DNA from: CAZMNY01 sp964567745
Lineage (GTDB): Bacteria; Planctomycetota; Planctomycetia; Pirellulales; Pirellulaceae
Assembly: GCA_964567745.1 (NCBI GenBank)
Contig: CAZMNY010000010.1
Coordinates: forward strand, 62,001-126,000
DNA: 64,000 nucleotides
Direction: 5' to 3'
Below, in pieces: positions 34,401 through 43,250 of the stretch (position 1 is the stretch's first letter; every line of letters starts with the position of its first letter). Made by a program: the position numbers and the translations under genes. Below the pieces are notes generated by a model. That model searched no databases and was not told the DNA's origin. It worked only from the letters and a program-made list of their open reading frames with translations.

Positions 34401-36851
34401 CTAGTGGTTGAAGACGAATTCGCGTGAGTTCATCAAGGCCCAAAACGTGTCTTCGAGTACTTGTTGTTTGTTTTCGACTTGCGCGACGAGAGCCACCAGA
34501 TTGTCCATTTCTTTCTGGGTCGGTCGACGTGTGAGACATCGAATGTAGATCTCCTCAATGATCTTCGGCACGGCGACTTTCTCTGACAGTCGCGTCGCAA
34601 TGAGCTTGCCTTGGCTGATCTTGCCTTGCAGCGTATCGCCGTTGAGCAGGTGAAGAGCTTGTGAAAGGTTGGGTTCAACCTTCACTTCACAAGCACATAC
34701 CGATTCCCGTTTGGCTCGGCCGAACGCAGTCAGGAAGTAGGTGCTCGTGTTGCCATTGGCAATCTGCACCGCCCGGGCGCCCAACGGCAAGCCTGCGAAT
34801 TTGTTGTTTGTGCTCGTGGCTTGACTGATGATGTCCAGAAGAATCTCGGCTCGCACTCGCCGCAGCGATGCGTGCGAGAAGTTCTTCGTATCCGACTCAT
34901 TCGTCTCATTTGTGGCAGTGCTCAGTTGATAAGTTCGCGACGTGCAGATGTCACGAACCAGTTTTTTGAAGTCGTAGTTGTAGCCGGTGAACTTATCGCC
35001 AAGTGCGTTAAGCAGCTCGGGGTTGACCGCGGGGTTGCTGACTCGAACGTCATCGACTTCGTTGATGATGCCTTGACCGAAGAAGTGGTTCCAGACAATG
35101 TTCGCCAAGTTCTTTGCGAAGTAAGGGTTCTCCGACGAGGCCAACCAATTCGCCATCACAACTCGACGGTCCTTGCCTTTGACGTCCGGCACATCGCCGC
35201 CGAGGAACTTGGGTTGCATGACTCGGTTTCCGATCAAGTGCCGGACTTCGCCGCTCGCTCGGTTATAGATAATCTGTTCCCGAGGATCCTCGGCTCGCTT
35301 TCGGCCGATTTGCGAAAAGAATGCGGAGAAGCTGTAGTAGTCATCCATCGTCCAGCGGTCAAACGGATGGTTGTGGCACTGGGCGCACTGGATCCGCATG
35401 CCCATGAAGACTTGAGCGACATTTTCCGCGACCTTTTTCGGATCGCCCTCTTGTTGGTAGTAGTTCGTGGCCGCGTTTTCGAACGTGCCGCCGCTGGCAC
35501 CAAGCAACTCTTGAACCATCTTGTCCATCGGGACGTTGGCGGCGATCCGCTCTTGAATCCAGTTGTAATACCTCAACATCGGCTTGTAGGAAATTTGGCG
35601 AGTCGTTCGGACTTGCAACAACTCCGCCCATTTCATCACCCACAACTCAACGAACTCTTTTCGGTTGAGCAGTTCGTCGATCAGTTTCTCGCGTTTCTTG
35701 GGATCTTTTTCCGACGTGAACGCATGGAATTGCTCGACAGTTGGAAGGGTTCCGACGACATCGAGGTAAGCGCGGCGAAGGAATTCTTCGTCGCTGCAGA
35801 GTTCGGATGGTTGAATGCGAAGTTTCTTAAATTTGGCGTACATCAAGTCATCGATGTAGCTGTTCGACGGGACGTCCTTCCAGGTGAACTTCAGCCCTTT
35901 GGGCAGGACGATAAAGTGAGTTCCCACGGTGTGGGTGTCGAAGCGAGCCATGATGAACGCTTCACCTCGCTTGGCCGCCGTCACGACGCCCGATTGCTCG
36001 ATCGGCGCTGAGTTGTCGTTGTTGGAGCTGAAGTAGGCGAGCGATGTGACATCTCGATCGGTGCCGTCGGAATATTTGGCTCGGACGCTGATCTGCTGGG
36101 TGGCACCTTCGCCATTCAAGACGGCACCCTTCGGGTAAATTTCGAGCGACACAACGCTGGGGACGGCACCTTTGTCTTTGGGGGCACCAGCGTGGAGCCA
36201 ACGCATCATGGTGTCGGCGTATTCGCTCTTCATGGCGAATCGTTTGCCGCCGGTATGCGGGACCGCACCGACGCCCTTCTCCATGATCAGGCTTTTCTCA
36301 GGTATGGCCAAATTGATTCGCCGGCCGCTAATCTCTCGTGTGAGCCGGTCGAAGTCGCCACCGGCGTCAAAACCGAAAAGGGACAGGCGAAAGCCATCTT
36401 TACCCCGAGCCGCGCCGTGGCAACTTCCGGTGTTGCAACCCGACTTCATGAACACGGGCATCACGTCCTGTTCGAAACTAATCGCCGGGTCCTCAGCCGC
36501 ACGCGAAACGTCGACTGGAACTTTGGCGGTCAAACCAGCAAACGTAATCGTGACTTCAGACTTGCCATCCGCTTTGGGATAAACGACGTTCTTGTCGAGC
36601 CGCGCGAGTTGGTCGTTGGCGAGCGCGAACTTGGCTTCCTTTGTGACATCTCGGGTGAGACCGTCGGCGTACTCCGCTTGGACGATGATCGACTGAATGT
36701 CTCGAACCGTTGTCAGCAGCACATCCGCTGGGTAGACGTTGATCTTGGTCGGCTTCGGGTCTTCCGCGCGGGCTGTTGAAACCCCGACGGATGAAGCAAT
36801 GGCCGCGATCAACAATGCGAGGGTGCTAATCCATGACGGCTGAAGTCGCAT
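34401..36851 (-). CDS. DUF1549/DUF1553 protein (planctomycete cytochrome-associated)
   Basis: An 816-residue exported protein. A signal peptide (cleavage after ARA, near residue 29) is followed by a bacterial Ig-like domain (about 35-115), a heme-type CNTGSCHG motif (Cys139-x4-Cys144-His145, about 130-200), a second Ig-like domain (about 220-310), a PSCyt2/DUF1549 domain (about 340-540) with CAQCHNHPFDRW as a second heme motif, and a DUF1553/PSD1 domain (about 560-790). These domains are typical of planctomycetes; substrates are unknown, with polysaccharide degradation or electron transfer among suggestions. ATG 36851 was chosen by an AGGA site and signal peptide fit; the frame is open 18 codons further. 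Confidence 0.92.
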   Translation of the reverse strand: MRLQPSWISTLALLIAAIASSVGVSTARAEDPKPTKINVYPADVLLTTVRDIQSIIVQAEYADGLTRDVTKEAKFALANDQLARLDKNVVYPKADGKSEVTITFAGLTAKVPVDVSRAAEDPAISFEQDVMPVFMKSGCNTGSCHGAARGKDGFRLSLFGFDAGGDFDRLTREISGRRINLAIPEKSLIMEKGVGAVPHTGGKRFAMKSEYADTMMRWLHAGAPKDKGAVPSVVSLEIYPKGAVLNGEGATQQISVRAKYSDGTDRDVTSLAYFSSNNDNSAPIEQSGVVTAAKRGEAFIMARFDTHTVGTHFIVLPKGLKFTWKDVPSNSYIDDLMYAKFKKLRIQPSELCSDEEFLRRAYLDVVGTLPTVEQFHAFTSEKDPKKREKLIDELLNRKEFVELWVMKWAELLQVRTTRQISYKPMLRYYNWIQERIAANVPMDKMVQELLGASGGTFENAATNYYQQEGDPKKVAENVAQVFMGMRIQCAQCHNHPFDRWTMDDYYSFSAFFSQIGRKRAEDPREQIIYNRASGEVRHLIGNRVMQPKFLGGDVPDVKGKDRRVVMANWLASSENPYFAKNLANIVWNHFFGQGIINEVDDVRVSNPAVNPELLNALGDKFTGYNYDFKKLVRDICTSRTYQLSTATNETNESDTKNFSHASLRRVRAEILLDIISQATSTNNKFAGLPLGARAVQIANGNTSTYFLTAFGRAKRESVCACEVKVEPNLSQALHLLNGDTLQGKISQGKLIATRLSEKVAVPKIIEEIYIRCLTRRPTQKEMDNLVALVAQVENKQQVLEDTFWALMNSREFVFNH

Positions 36852-36980
36852 GATGGTTGTCCTGTGCGTTTTGGCAGTGCCGATTGAAGGCTGTTGCGCC
36901 GACAATCGACCTGATGCAAGAGTGTGACGTTATGTTTCGCTTCGTGCTTGTCCGCCAGGCGAAATGCCTGGCGTTCTCGT

Positions 36981-39467
36981 TTACTCTTCTCCGCCGCCCG
37001 ATGCGCCTTGAGCCGCTTTGGCTGCACGGCGTTTCTCGGCCGCAAGACGCAGCTTCTGAAGTCGTGTCAGCGGCTTCGGTTTGGGCTTGGGTTTGGCGGC
37101 TACTTTGGGATCCTTCGGCGTCGGCTTGGCGACGACCTTCTTTGGCGCTGGCGGAGCGTTGGGCTCTGGCGGCAGCGGCTTGTCGATTTGAAACTGAACT
37201 CCGCCAGCTCGGCTAACAATCGGTTCCCCATTCTGGGTAATCGAGAGTTGGCAGATCAGATTGTGTTTACCAACCGGGCTCTTTGGATCCGTCTTCAACG
37301 TGAAGATCACTTCGTTGGTTTCTTTGTTGACCTTCACTGCGGTCGTCTCAACTTTCGGCGGAATGCCCAAAAGCGTCGCAGTCGCGTCGCCATCAAACGC
37401 CGTGGCGTGATTGACTTTGCAAAGTATCTGAGCCTCTTCGCCTTGCTCGCAGGCGGCTCGCTGCAATGTGAATGTTGCATAGGCCGCGGCGACGTCGAGC
37501 TTGGCTAGCTGCGAGGAGCACCACATCCCGCCGGAAGTGGCCAGTGCGTAGAGTTTCCACGACTTGATCTGAGCATTTCCATTGGCGTTGATCGGGTAGA
37601 GGACTTCGTTCTTACCTTTGGGGATGTTGATCGAGCTTCTCGCGCTGACTCCCGGCGGTCGGAAGGGGATTTGCACGTTGATCTCCTCGTCCCAGCCCTC
37701 TTTCTTCGTGGCCACAATCTTCAATTGCATTGAGCCGTTTCGGACGATCGGAACTTTGGGCACGACAATGTCTATGCTGAAGGGGAGCTCATCGACCACG
37801 GCGATCGCGAGTTTCTTGACCGCTTTGCGTCGATAAATCGATTGGCCCGGTCCGCCGCGAACAAAGTCGGCGTTGTTTCCGAAACTACCGCGGATGCCCG
37901 TCTTCTCATCGACGTGCCGAGCGGTGAAGTCGATTAGTTTTCCACCGAGCGGAGCATCGGCGGCTGCTTCAAACACGACCGGCATCGAACTCATGTTGGA
38001 CGGCATGTTTTCGGCGACAATCTTCACGCCTTGCGGGAGGTCTTTGCCTTCCAAGACCAGCTCACCGCCGAAGTTGGTTCGGCCCGCGTTGATGAGAGTC
38101 GCGAAACGTCCGCCACGCGGCACGTAAATCTGCTGGCGAAACTGGCCGTAACGCTCAACTCGGGGAATCGAGAGGGCTAGCTTCGGCTTGACCGGGTGGA
38201 ATTCCACGCGGTAGATCAAGTCGGGTCCGCCGCGGCCCAAGTGATCGGCGATCCGCACCACGTACTCGCCATCGGCGGGTACGTTGAATCGGATATAGCT
38301 GTCCGGGCCTCGCGAGTCGTCGTTGCCTGCAACACTTTTGCCGTCGGCGTAGTAAATGTTCATCACCGGATCGAGCCCGGATCGAATCCGTCGAGCGAAA
38401 CACTCGACGTCAAAACTCTGACCCTTCTTCGCGCTGAACTTGAAGAAGTCGACATCGCCCGACTCTTGAATAATGCCGTTGAAAGCGAGCGGAAGCTGAA
38501 CGGCCGACGCTTTTTCGCGGTCGTTATTTGGTTCCGTTTCAAACGCGTTTCCGTGTTCGAACAAGCGGAAATTATTGGGCGTCGGAGCGACACCGCCGGC
38601 ATCTTGAGCGAACACGCCAAACTGATCTGAGACTTCCTTTGGCAGGGTAAACTTCTGTTTGAGATCGCCTCCTGGAAGGCCGAGGAATGAAACCTCAGTC
38701 GACTCGCCGATCTTGCCGCCTGCAGGATAAACGGCAGTTGGCCGTGGGAACGTGCCAACGTGTAAACGATAGGTGTTGCCTTGAGCGTAAGCGCTCTCGC
38801 GAACTTCAATGATGTATTTGCCGTCGGCCGGCGCGACGACCGATGCGAAGGCGTCTTGCAAAGCGAGCGGCGTGTCGTCGTTGGCCGACAATTCGAAACG
38901 CTTCTCATCGAGAATCGCCACGTAGGGATCGAACAGCGCCGTGCTCAGCCGCATCGCAACCACCTCGGCGGAAATGCGTTGGCCTTTCTTGGCTTCGACA
39001 ACGTAGTAGTCGACGTCTTCGTTGGCCACGACTCCGTTCACCACGTGATTGAGCGCGATGGCTTGCGGCGCGGCGAAGTCGCTATTGGGTTCCTTCTCGG
39101 CGACGACAGTCAACGCTTCAACCCAAAACGTTCGGTAGTCCGAAACGCCGGACTTTGTCCGCACTTGAGCGACGTGCTCGCCCAGTCGCGTGTCGGGCGC
39201 TACGGTCATGGTGACCTTCACGCGATTGTTGCCTTCGGGCTCAAGCTTCGTCACTTTGAAGCCTGCGTCTTCATAAAAGAAGATCTCCGCCGCGTCCGCC
39301 AGGTTAGAACCGCTGAAAGACACGGTGACTTCGGTACCTCGCTGCACGCCACGCGGAGTGATCGAGGTTAGTCGAGGCGATGCGGAAAAAGCGGTAGCGG
39401 CAAGCGAAAAGGCAGCCAAGCAAGCGGCCAGCGTGCGAATTCCGTTCAGCTGCAAACGTCGCGGCAT
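36981..39467 (-). CDS. Exported protein with PPC domains and a basic tail
   Basis: An 828-residue protein with a signal peptide (RTLAACLAAFSLAATAFSASP, cleavage near residue 27), an N-terminal IPT/TIG-like domain (PRLTSITPRGVQRGTEVTVSFSGSNLADA, about 28-110), two pre-peptidase C-terminal type beta domains (about 125-220 and 305-410; DVDYYVVEAKKGQRISAEV and DVDFFKFSAKKGQSFDVECFA), then long Ig-like stretches to about 760 and a strongly basic, proline-rich tail ending in LRLAAEKRRAAKAAQG. PPC domains usually help carbohydrate or substrate binding in secreted enzymes; no catalytic domain is visible here. ATG 39467 has CGGAG 10 bases upstream. It lies between DUF1501 and DUF1549 genes. Confidence 0.88.
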   Translation of the reverse strand: MPRRLQLNGIRTLAACLAAFSLAATAFSASPRLTSITPRGVQRGTEVTVSFSGSNLADAAEIFFYEDAGFKVTKLEPEGNNRVKVTMTVAPDTRLGEHVAQVRTKSGVSDYRTFWVEALTVVAEKEPNSDFAAPQAIALNHVVNGVVANEDVDYYVVEAKKGQRISAEVVAMRLSTALFDPYVAILDEKRFELSANDDTPLALQDAFASVVAPADGKYIIEVRESAYAQGNTYRLHVGTFPRPTAVYPAGGKIGESTEVSFLGLPGGDLKQKFTLPKEVSDQFGVFAQDAGGVAPTPNNFRLFEHGNAFETEPNNDREKASAVQLPLAFNGIIQESGDVDFFKFSAKKGQSFDVECFARRIRSGLDPVMNIYYADGKSVAGNDDSRGPDSYIRFNVPADGEYVVRIADHLGRGGPDLIYRVEFHPVKPKLALSIPRVERYGQFRQQIYVPRGGRFATLINAGRTNFGGELVLEGKDLPQGVKIVAENMPSNMSSMPVVFEAAADAPLGGKLIDFTARHVDEKTGIRGSFGNNADFVRGGPGQSIYRRKAVKKLAIAVVDELPFSIDIVVPKVPIVRNGSMQLKIVATKKEGWDEEINVQIPFRPPGVSARSSINIPKGKNEVLYPINANGNAQIKSWKLYALATSGGMWCSSQLAKLDVAAAYATFTLQRAACEQGEEAQILCKVNHATAFDGDATATLLGIPPKVETTAVKVNKETNEVIFTLKTDPKSPVGKHNLICQLSITQNGEPIVSRAGGVQFQIDKPLPPEPNAPPAPKKVVAKPTPKDPKVAAKPKPKPKPLTRLQKLRLAAEKRRAAKAAQGASGGGEE

Positions 39468-39572
39468 GAGATGAGCTCCGTGACTATCTATGAAGGCGGA
39501 CCGCGCCGAGTAAGGCGCGGCCCGCGATGGTTTCGGCACTAACTGAGCGTGGGCCGCTCTGCGTATCGAATG

Positions 39573-40877
39573 TTAACTAATCAATTCTTTGACAATCTTG
39601 CCGCCATCACAGATTTCGATCGGACGATCGCCGGGCGCCATCAACTCTTTGTCCGCGATGATGCCCATCTGCTTGTAAATGGTGGTGGCCCAGTTGGCGA
39701 CCGTCAGCGGTTTCTCTTCCGGTTCGCTGGCAATCGCATTGGACGAACCATACACGATGCCTCGTTTGATTCCACCGCCAGCCATGACAACGCTAAACAC
39801 TTTTGGCCAGTGGTCGCGGCCCGCGTTGCCATTGATCTTTGGCGTACGGCCGAATTCCGATGCGATGCAGACCATGGTTGAATCGAGCAGGCCGCGGCGA
39901 TCGAGATCGCGAATCAACGAGGCGTACGCCTGGTCGAACGAAGGAACCTGGCTCTTGATGCTTCCTTCAATATTACTATGCATGTCCCAACCGCCGTAGG
40001 TGGTCGTGACAAACCGAACGCCCGACTCAACCAAGCGACGGCAGAGCAGCAATCGGGAGCCCGCGGTGTTGCGGCCGTATTCGTCCCGAATCTTGGCGTC
40101 TTCTTTATTGATGTCAAACGCTTCACGCGCTTTTTGCGAACTGATCATCGAATAGGCGCGTTGGTAGAAAGTATCGACCGCGTCGAGCGAGTCCGATTTT
40201 TCTTTCGCGACAAAGTGATCATTGACGACGTCGAGAATTCGACGACGAGTGACGAATCGCTTGTCGTCCACGCCGCCCGGCAGATTCAAGTCGCGGACTT
40301 TGAATCCTGAACTGGCCGGGTCCGAACCCAAGCTGAATCCGGCGTACGACGAACTCAAGTAACCCGTACCGGCAAATTGATTCGGCTGGTTGGGAATGCA
40401 GACGTATGGCGGCAAGTTCTCACGTGGGCCAAACTCGTGGGCCACAACGCTACCCATACTCGGGTATTGCAGAGCTGGACTGGGGCGATACCCGGTGAAC
40501 ATGTTGTGGGTGCCGCGCTCGTGAGCCGCTTCGCCGTGAGTCATCGAACGGCAGATCGCGATCTTGTCGACGATCTTGGCGGTGTTCTTCCACGTTTCGT
40601 TGATGCGAATGCCTTCCACGCTGGTGGCGATGCTGTTCATCGGCCCCCGATACTCGATCGGCGCGTAAGGCTTAGGATCAAATGTCTCTTGATGGCACAT
40701 GCCGCCCGGCATGTAGATGAAGATGACCGACTTGGCCGGCCCTTCTTTGCTCTCGTAAAATTTTTGGTCCGCGTTTGCTTCCATGCGGAGGACGTCTGCC
40801 AGCGTAAGCCCGACGCCGCCCAAGAAACCAACGTGCATGAATCCACGCCGACTGATGTCATTTCCAAGACACTTCAT
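39573..40877 (-). CDS. DUF1501-family exported protein
   Basis: A 434-residue protein with a twin-arginine-like start (SRRGFMHVGFLGGVGLTLADV, residues 9-29), so it is probably exported folded. It matches DUF1501: SVIFIYMPGGMCHQETFDPKP near the N-terminus, GTHNMFTGYRPS, GSVVAHEFGP, LVESGVRFVTTTYGGWDMHSN (His and Asp), and VCIASEFGRTPKINGNAGRDHWP near the C-terminus. DUF1501 is related to the alkaline phosphatase/sulfatase fold with several metal-binding His and Asp residues; no substrate is known. First gene of a four-gene minus-strand unit (DUF1501, PPC, DUF1549/DUF1553, cytochrome-WD40). Confidence 0.93.
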   Translation of the reverse strand: MKCLGNDISRRGFMHVGFLGGVGLTLADVLRMEANADQKFYESKEGPAKSVIFIYMPGGMCHQETFDPKPYAPIEYRGPMNSIATSVEGIRINETWKNTAKIVDKIAICRSMTHGEAAHERGTHNMFTGYRPSPALQYPSMGSVVAHEFGPRENLPPYVCIPNQPNQFAGTGYLSSSYAGFSLGSDPASSGFKVRDLNLPGGVDDKRFVTRRRILDVVNDHFVAKEKSDSLDAVDTFYQRAYSMISSQKAREAFDINKEDAKIRDEYGRNTAGSRLLLCRRLVESGVRFVTTTYGGWDMHSNIEGSIKSQVPSFDQAYASLIRDLDRRGLLDSTMVCIASEFGRTPKINGNAGRDHWPKVFSVVMAGGGIKRGIVYGSSNAIASEPEEKPLTVANWATTIYKQMGIIADKELMAPGDRPIEICDGGKIVKELIS

Positions 40878-41146
40878 GAACTTCTCTCCGTGTGAATTCA
40901 GGTCGTCGCGCTGCCTTGCCCGTTTAACCAGAAGTAACAGCTTCTAGAGTAAGGGGGCGAATAACGATTAGCCAATCAAATTGGCCGAAAACTGAACTTG
41001 GGTGGGATGCAAGGCAGGCAGGGAGGAGCGACGGGGGTCGCATAAGTGATTCCCGATGTTAGTAGACGGAAATCGCAATGTCAACCAAATTAGCCCTTTT
41101 CGTGAGCTGTTCGTAATCTCCGTTACGCAGCTCGTATTCTGGACTT
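40878..41146. other. Upstream region of the DUF1501 unit
   Basis: No gene. About 270 bases between the DUF1501 start and the target duplication of the IS66-type element. It should hold the promoter of the four-gene unit, but I see no clear -10/-35 pair. Confidence 0.4.
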
Positions 41147-41154
41147 GGACGTCC
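41147..41154. repeat. Putative target-site duplication, left
   Basis: GGACGTCC, identical to the eight bases directly after the right inverted repeat (43123-43130). IS66-type elements typically duplicate 8 bp. It sits 18 bases before the recognisable left inverted repeat rather than next to it. Confidence 0.6.
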
Positions 41155-41172
41155 ATTAATAGGCGGCACATT

Positions 41173-41193
41173 GTGAGCGTTCGGTGAAGTGCA
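41173..41193 (+). repeat. IS66 left inverted repeat
   Basis: Begins GTGAGCGTTCGGTGAAGT; matches the reversed right end at 19 of 21 positions (mismatches at positions 11 and 19). Confidence 0.85.
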
Positions 41194-41250
41194 TCTTGTG
41201 CGTGGGTGTAGGCTGAATGATTTAGCTAACCGCTCACGCAAGGATGCACG

Positions 41251-41664
41251 ATGGCGAATCGAATTCGGTCAGCAGAGAAGGAAGAGTTTTGGCGACTGGT
41301 GTTGCTGGAGTTCGAATCGTTCCACGGCACTGTGCGAGAGTACTGTCGCCGTGAAGGGCTTGCAGAGAACTCGTTCTATGGTTGGCGCAGAGAGATTGGG
41401 CGGCGCGATGCGGCAGTGAACTCAGGGACTTCGCAACTGATTCCGGTCAAAGTCGTCGAGGCGGAACCGAGTCGTGTTGAAGCGAATGACAGGATGGAGA
41501 TCCTGACGCTTGGTGGGCTCGCCCTGCGGCTTCAAAGTTCGTTTCCGGTCGAGCGGTTGAGCGATGTGCTGAGCGTCGTGCTCGAGGCGGAAAGCGACGT
41601 TCGACGATGTCAAGCATCCTCGCTGAGACTCGCATCTTTCTCGCCACCACTCCGACCGATATGA
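41251..41664 (+). CDS. tnpA: IS66 accessory protein TnpA
   Basis: A 137-residue protein homologous to IS66 TnpA (OrfA), with a helix-turn-helix pattern in the first half: FWRLVLLEFESFHGTVREYCRREGLAENSFYGWRREIG. It overlaps tnpB by 58 bases, more than the usual few, because the frame carries on past the family's normal end with a Ser/Leu/Pro-rich tail; a lost stop is possible. TnpA is required for transposition of IS66 elements but its exact role is unclear. Confidence 0.9.
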   Translation: MANRIRSAEKEEFWRLVLLEFESFHGTVREYCRREGLAENSFYGWRREIGRRDAAVNSGTSQLIPVKVVEAEPSRVEANDRMEILTLGGLALRLQSSFPVERLSDVLSVVLEAESDVRRCQASSLRLASFSPPLRPI

Positions 41665-41960
41665 GGAAGGGGTTCGACGGCCTGCAAGGTCTAGTGACCT
41701 CGGCTCTCAAACAGGACCCTCTGTCGGGTCATCTGTTCTTGTTCATCAATCGTCGCCGCGACAAGTTGAAAGTCCTCTACTGGGATGGCAACGGGTTGGC
41801 AATCTGGTATCGTCGACTCGAACAAGGAACGTTTCAGGTTCCTAAACCTCGTGGCGACAAAACGTCATTGGAAATCCGCAGTGACGAATTGACCATGTTG
41901 CTGCGTGGCATCGACCTGACCACCGTCCGTCGGCGCAAGCGTTACTCGGCGGCAAGTTGA
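41607..41960 (+). CDS. tnpB: IS66 accessory protein TnpB
   Basis: A 117-residue protein of the IS66 Orf2 family, full length and intact. It shows the family hallmarks TDMRKGFDGLQGLV (about 17-30), LFLFINRRRDKLKVLYWDGNGLAIWYRRLEQGTF (about 45-78) and a basic C-terminus RRRKRY. It begins inside the end of tnpA and is followed 114 bases later by the broken tnpC. Confidence 0.92.
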   Translation: MSSILAETRIFLATTPTDMRKGFDGLQGLVTSALKQDPLSGHLFLFINRRRDKLKVLYWDGNGLAIWYRRLEQGTFQVPKPRGDKTSLEIRSDELTMLLRGIDLTTVRRRKRYSAAS

Positions 41961-42074
41961 AACCGCGATGCGCATTGACGGATCGAATGAAAACGCTTTC
42001 AAGAACTTGGGTTTTCTGGAAGCGTTTTTTCGTCATTCTGAAACCCAAAACACAATTCGTGCGTACGTATTTCC

Positions 42075-43085
42075 ATGAACGCAACGGACCTGCGAAAAGA
42101 AAACGAACGGCTCAAGAAGTTGCTCGCCGACGCGACGAAGAACGCGGCGAGGGAACGAGTTCAGCATCAGGCGATTATCGCGCAGTTCACTTAGGCTGTT
42201 GAAGAGAAGCAACAGCAAGTCGCCTCGCTCGAACACCAGATCAAACTGTTGCTGCAACGCATCAAGGGCTCTCGGCAAGAGCGGATCGACCCCGATCAGT
42301 TACTGTTGTTCTCGGCAGGAAGATATTCACTCACGGTTGGGCATGACGATTCGCAGCAGCACGTTGTGCGGCTGGCAAGCCGCACTGGCCGATCTGGCGT
42401 TGCCCCTGGTGCAGCGAATGAAATTCTTAGTGCTTCAGTCGAAGGTCATTCACACCGATGACACTTCGATCAAGATGCTAAACCCCGGAGCGGGACAGAC
42501 GCTAACTGCCAAGTTTTGGCCTTACTTGGGAGACTGGCTGCACCCCTACTCGGTTTACGACTTTACGCTCAATCTCGCCGCGAGCATGCATTATCGATCA
42601 TGAACGAGTTCAAAGCCTGGTTGGAAGCCGAGCAGAACGATGGCCGCATCCTTCCAAAGAGTCCAGTGGCTGCCGCCTTCACCTACACGACCAACCCGTA
42701 GAACGCTCTCTGCCGATACACGGAACGGGGTTACCTGTTCTTCGACAATAACGCTGCGGAACGGCTTGTGAAACTTCCTGCGATCGGACGCAAGAACTAC
42801 CTGTTCGTTGGGAGTGCAAAAGGCGGCGAGCGAGCCGCCATCATGTACTCGCTCGTGAGCAGCGCGAAGGCCAACCAAGTCGAGCCGTTCGCCTGGCTGA
42901 AGGAACTCTTCACTCGACTTCCCTACTATCGAGACAGCGCCGCGTTTCAAGCCGCAGTCGATGGCGAACCCGTGACATCCGACGAACTCGACTTCCTCCT
43001 CCCCGATCGCTGGCTCGCCGAACACCCTGACCACAAATGGGAAATCGACGACATCCGCAGGCAAGAGCGACACGCCAAACAATAA
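42075..43085 (+). pseudogene. tnpC: IS66 transposase TnpC remnant
   Basis: Residual coding capacity of about 336 codons where full TnpC has around 500. In the ATG 42075 frame a TAG at 42192-42194 interrupts the coiled-coil N-terminus (continues AVEEKQQQ). Near 42312-42318 the frame shifts: LLLFSAG jumps into QEDIHSRLGMTIRSSTLCGW, which in intact proteins lies about 100 residues later. VIHTDDTSIKML...YLGDWLHPYSVYDFT follows, then a second deletion joins to FKAWLEAEQ...KSPVAAAF back in the original frame. TAG at 42699-42701 replaces the expected Trp, and the C-terminal DNNAAERL...AIGRKNYLFVGSAKGG is intact. At least one DDE acidic region is lost. Confidence 0.9.
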
Positions 43086-43101
43086 CTCGCTCGCCAAGCC
43101 G

Positions 43102-43122
43102 TGTACTTCACGGAACGCTCAC
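43102..43122 (-). repeat. IS66 right inverted repeat
   Basis: TGTACTTCACGGAACGCTCAC, the counterpart of the left end. Confidence 0.85.
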
Positions 43123-43130
43123 GGACGTCC
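43123..43130. repeat. Putative target-site duplication, right
   Basis: GGACGTCC directly abutting the right inverted repeat; its twin is at 41147-41154. Confidence 0.6.
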
Positions 43131-43200
43131 GACCTTCCAACCGACCTTCCAACCGGCCGTCCCACTCCAGGCCGGTTCACTCCAAGCCGTCCCACTCCAA
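43129..43200. repeat. Two short tandem repeat families
   Basis: CCGACCTTCCAA is repeated at 43129-43140 and 43141-43152. Directly after it, three 15-bp units follow at 43156, 43171 and 43186 (GCCGTCCCACTCCAG, GCCGGTTCACTCCAA, GCCGTCCCACTCCAA). They begin at the target-site duplication of the IS66 element. Confidence 0.85.
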
Positions 43201-43218
43201 TGAGAGGGGCCTACGAAA

Positions 43219-43250
43219 AAACGGGACGGCCAGCGGGGGCCGTCCCGTTT
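43219..43250. terminator. Bidirectional rho-independent terminator
   Basis: AAACGGGACGGCC pairs with GGCCGTCCCGTTT, a perfect 13-bp stem around a 6-base loop. The A-run (43216-43221) on one side and T-run (43248-43250) on the other suit termination on the minus strand best. It would end csrA transcripts. Confidence 0.8.

Larger units (their letters stand above)
41173..43122 (+). mobile_element. Decayed IS66-family insertion sequence
   Basis: About 1.95 kb with terminal inverted repeats GTGAGCGTTCGGTGAAGTGCA (41173-41193) and its counterpart at 43102-43122, matching at 19 of 21 positions. It carries tnpA, tnpB and a broken tnpC in the order typical of IS66. Autonomous IS66 elements are about 2.5 kb, so roughly 0.5 kb has been lost, all within tnpC. 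The element separates the DUF1501 unit from csrA. It can no longer move by itself. Confidence 0.9.

Noticed and set aside
39573..40877. Sulfatase, from the DUF1501 fold relation
   Set aside because: No sulfatase signature (C/S-x-P-x-R) is visible, so only DUF1501 is claimed.
41251..43085. Defence or regulatory operon at the IS66 locus
   Set aside because: TnpA, TnpB and TnpC remnants, inverted repeats and a target duplication explain the whole region.
18285..43200. CRISPR array made of the short direct repeats
   Set aside because: The repeats are contiguous or nearly so, differ in sequence from place to place, lack spacers of constant length and have no cas genes nearby.
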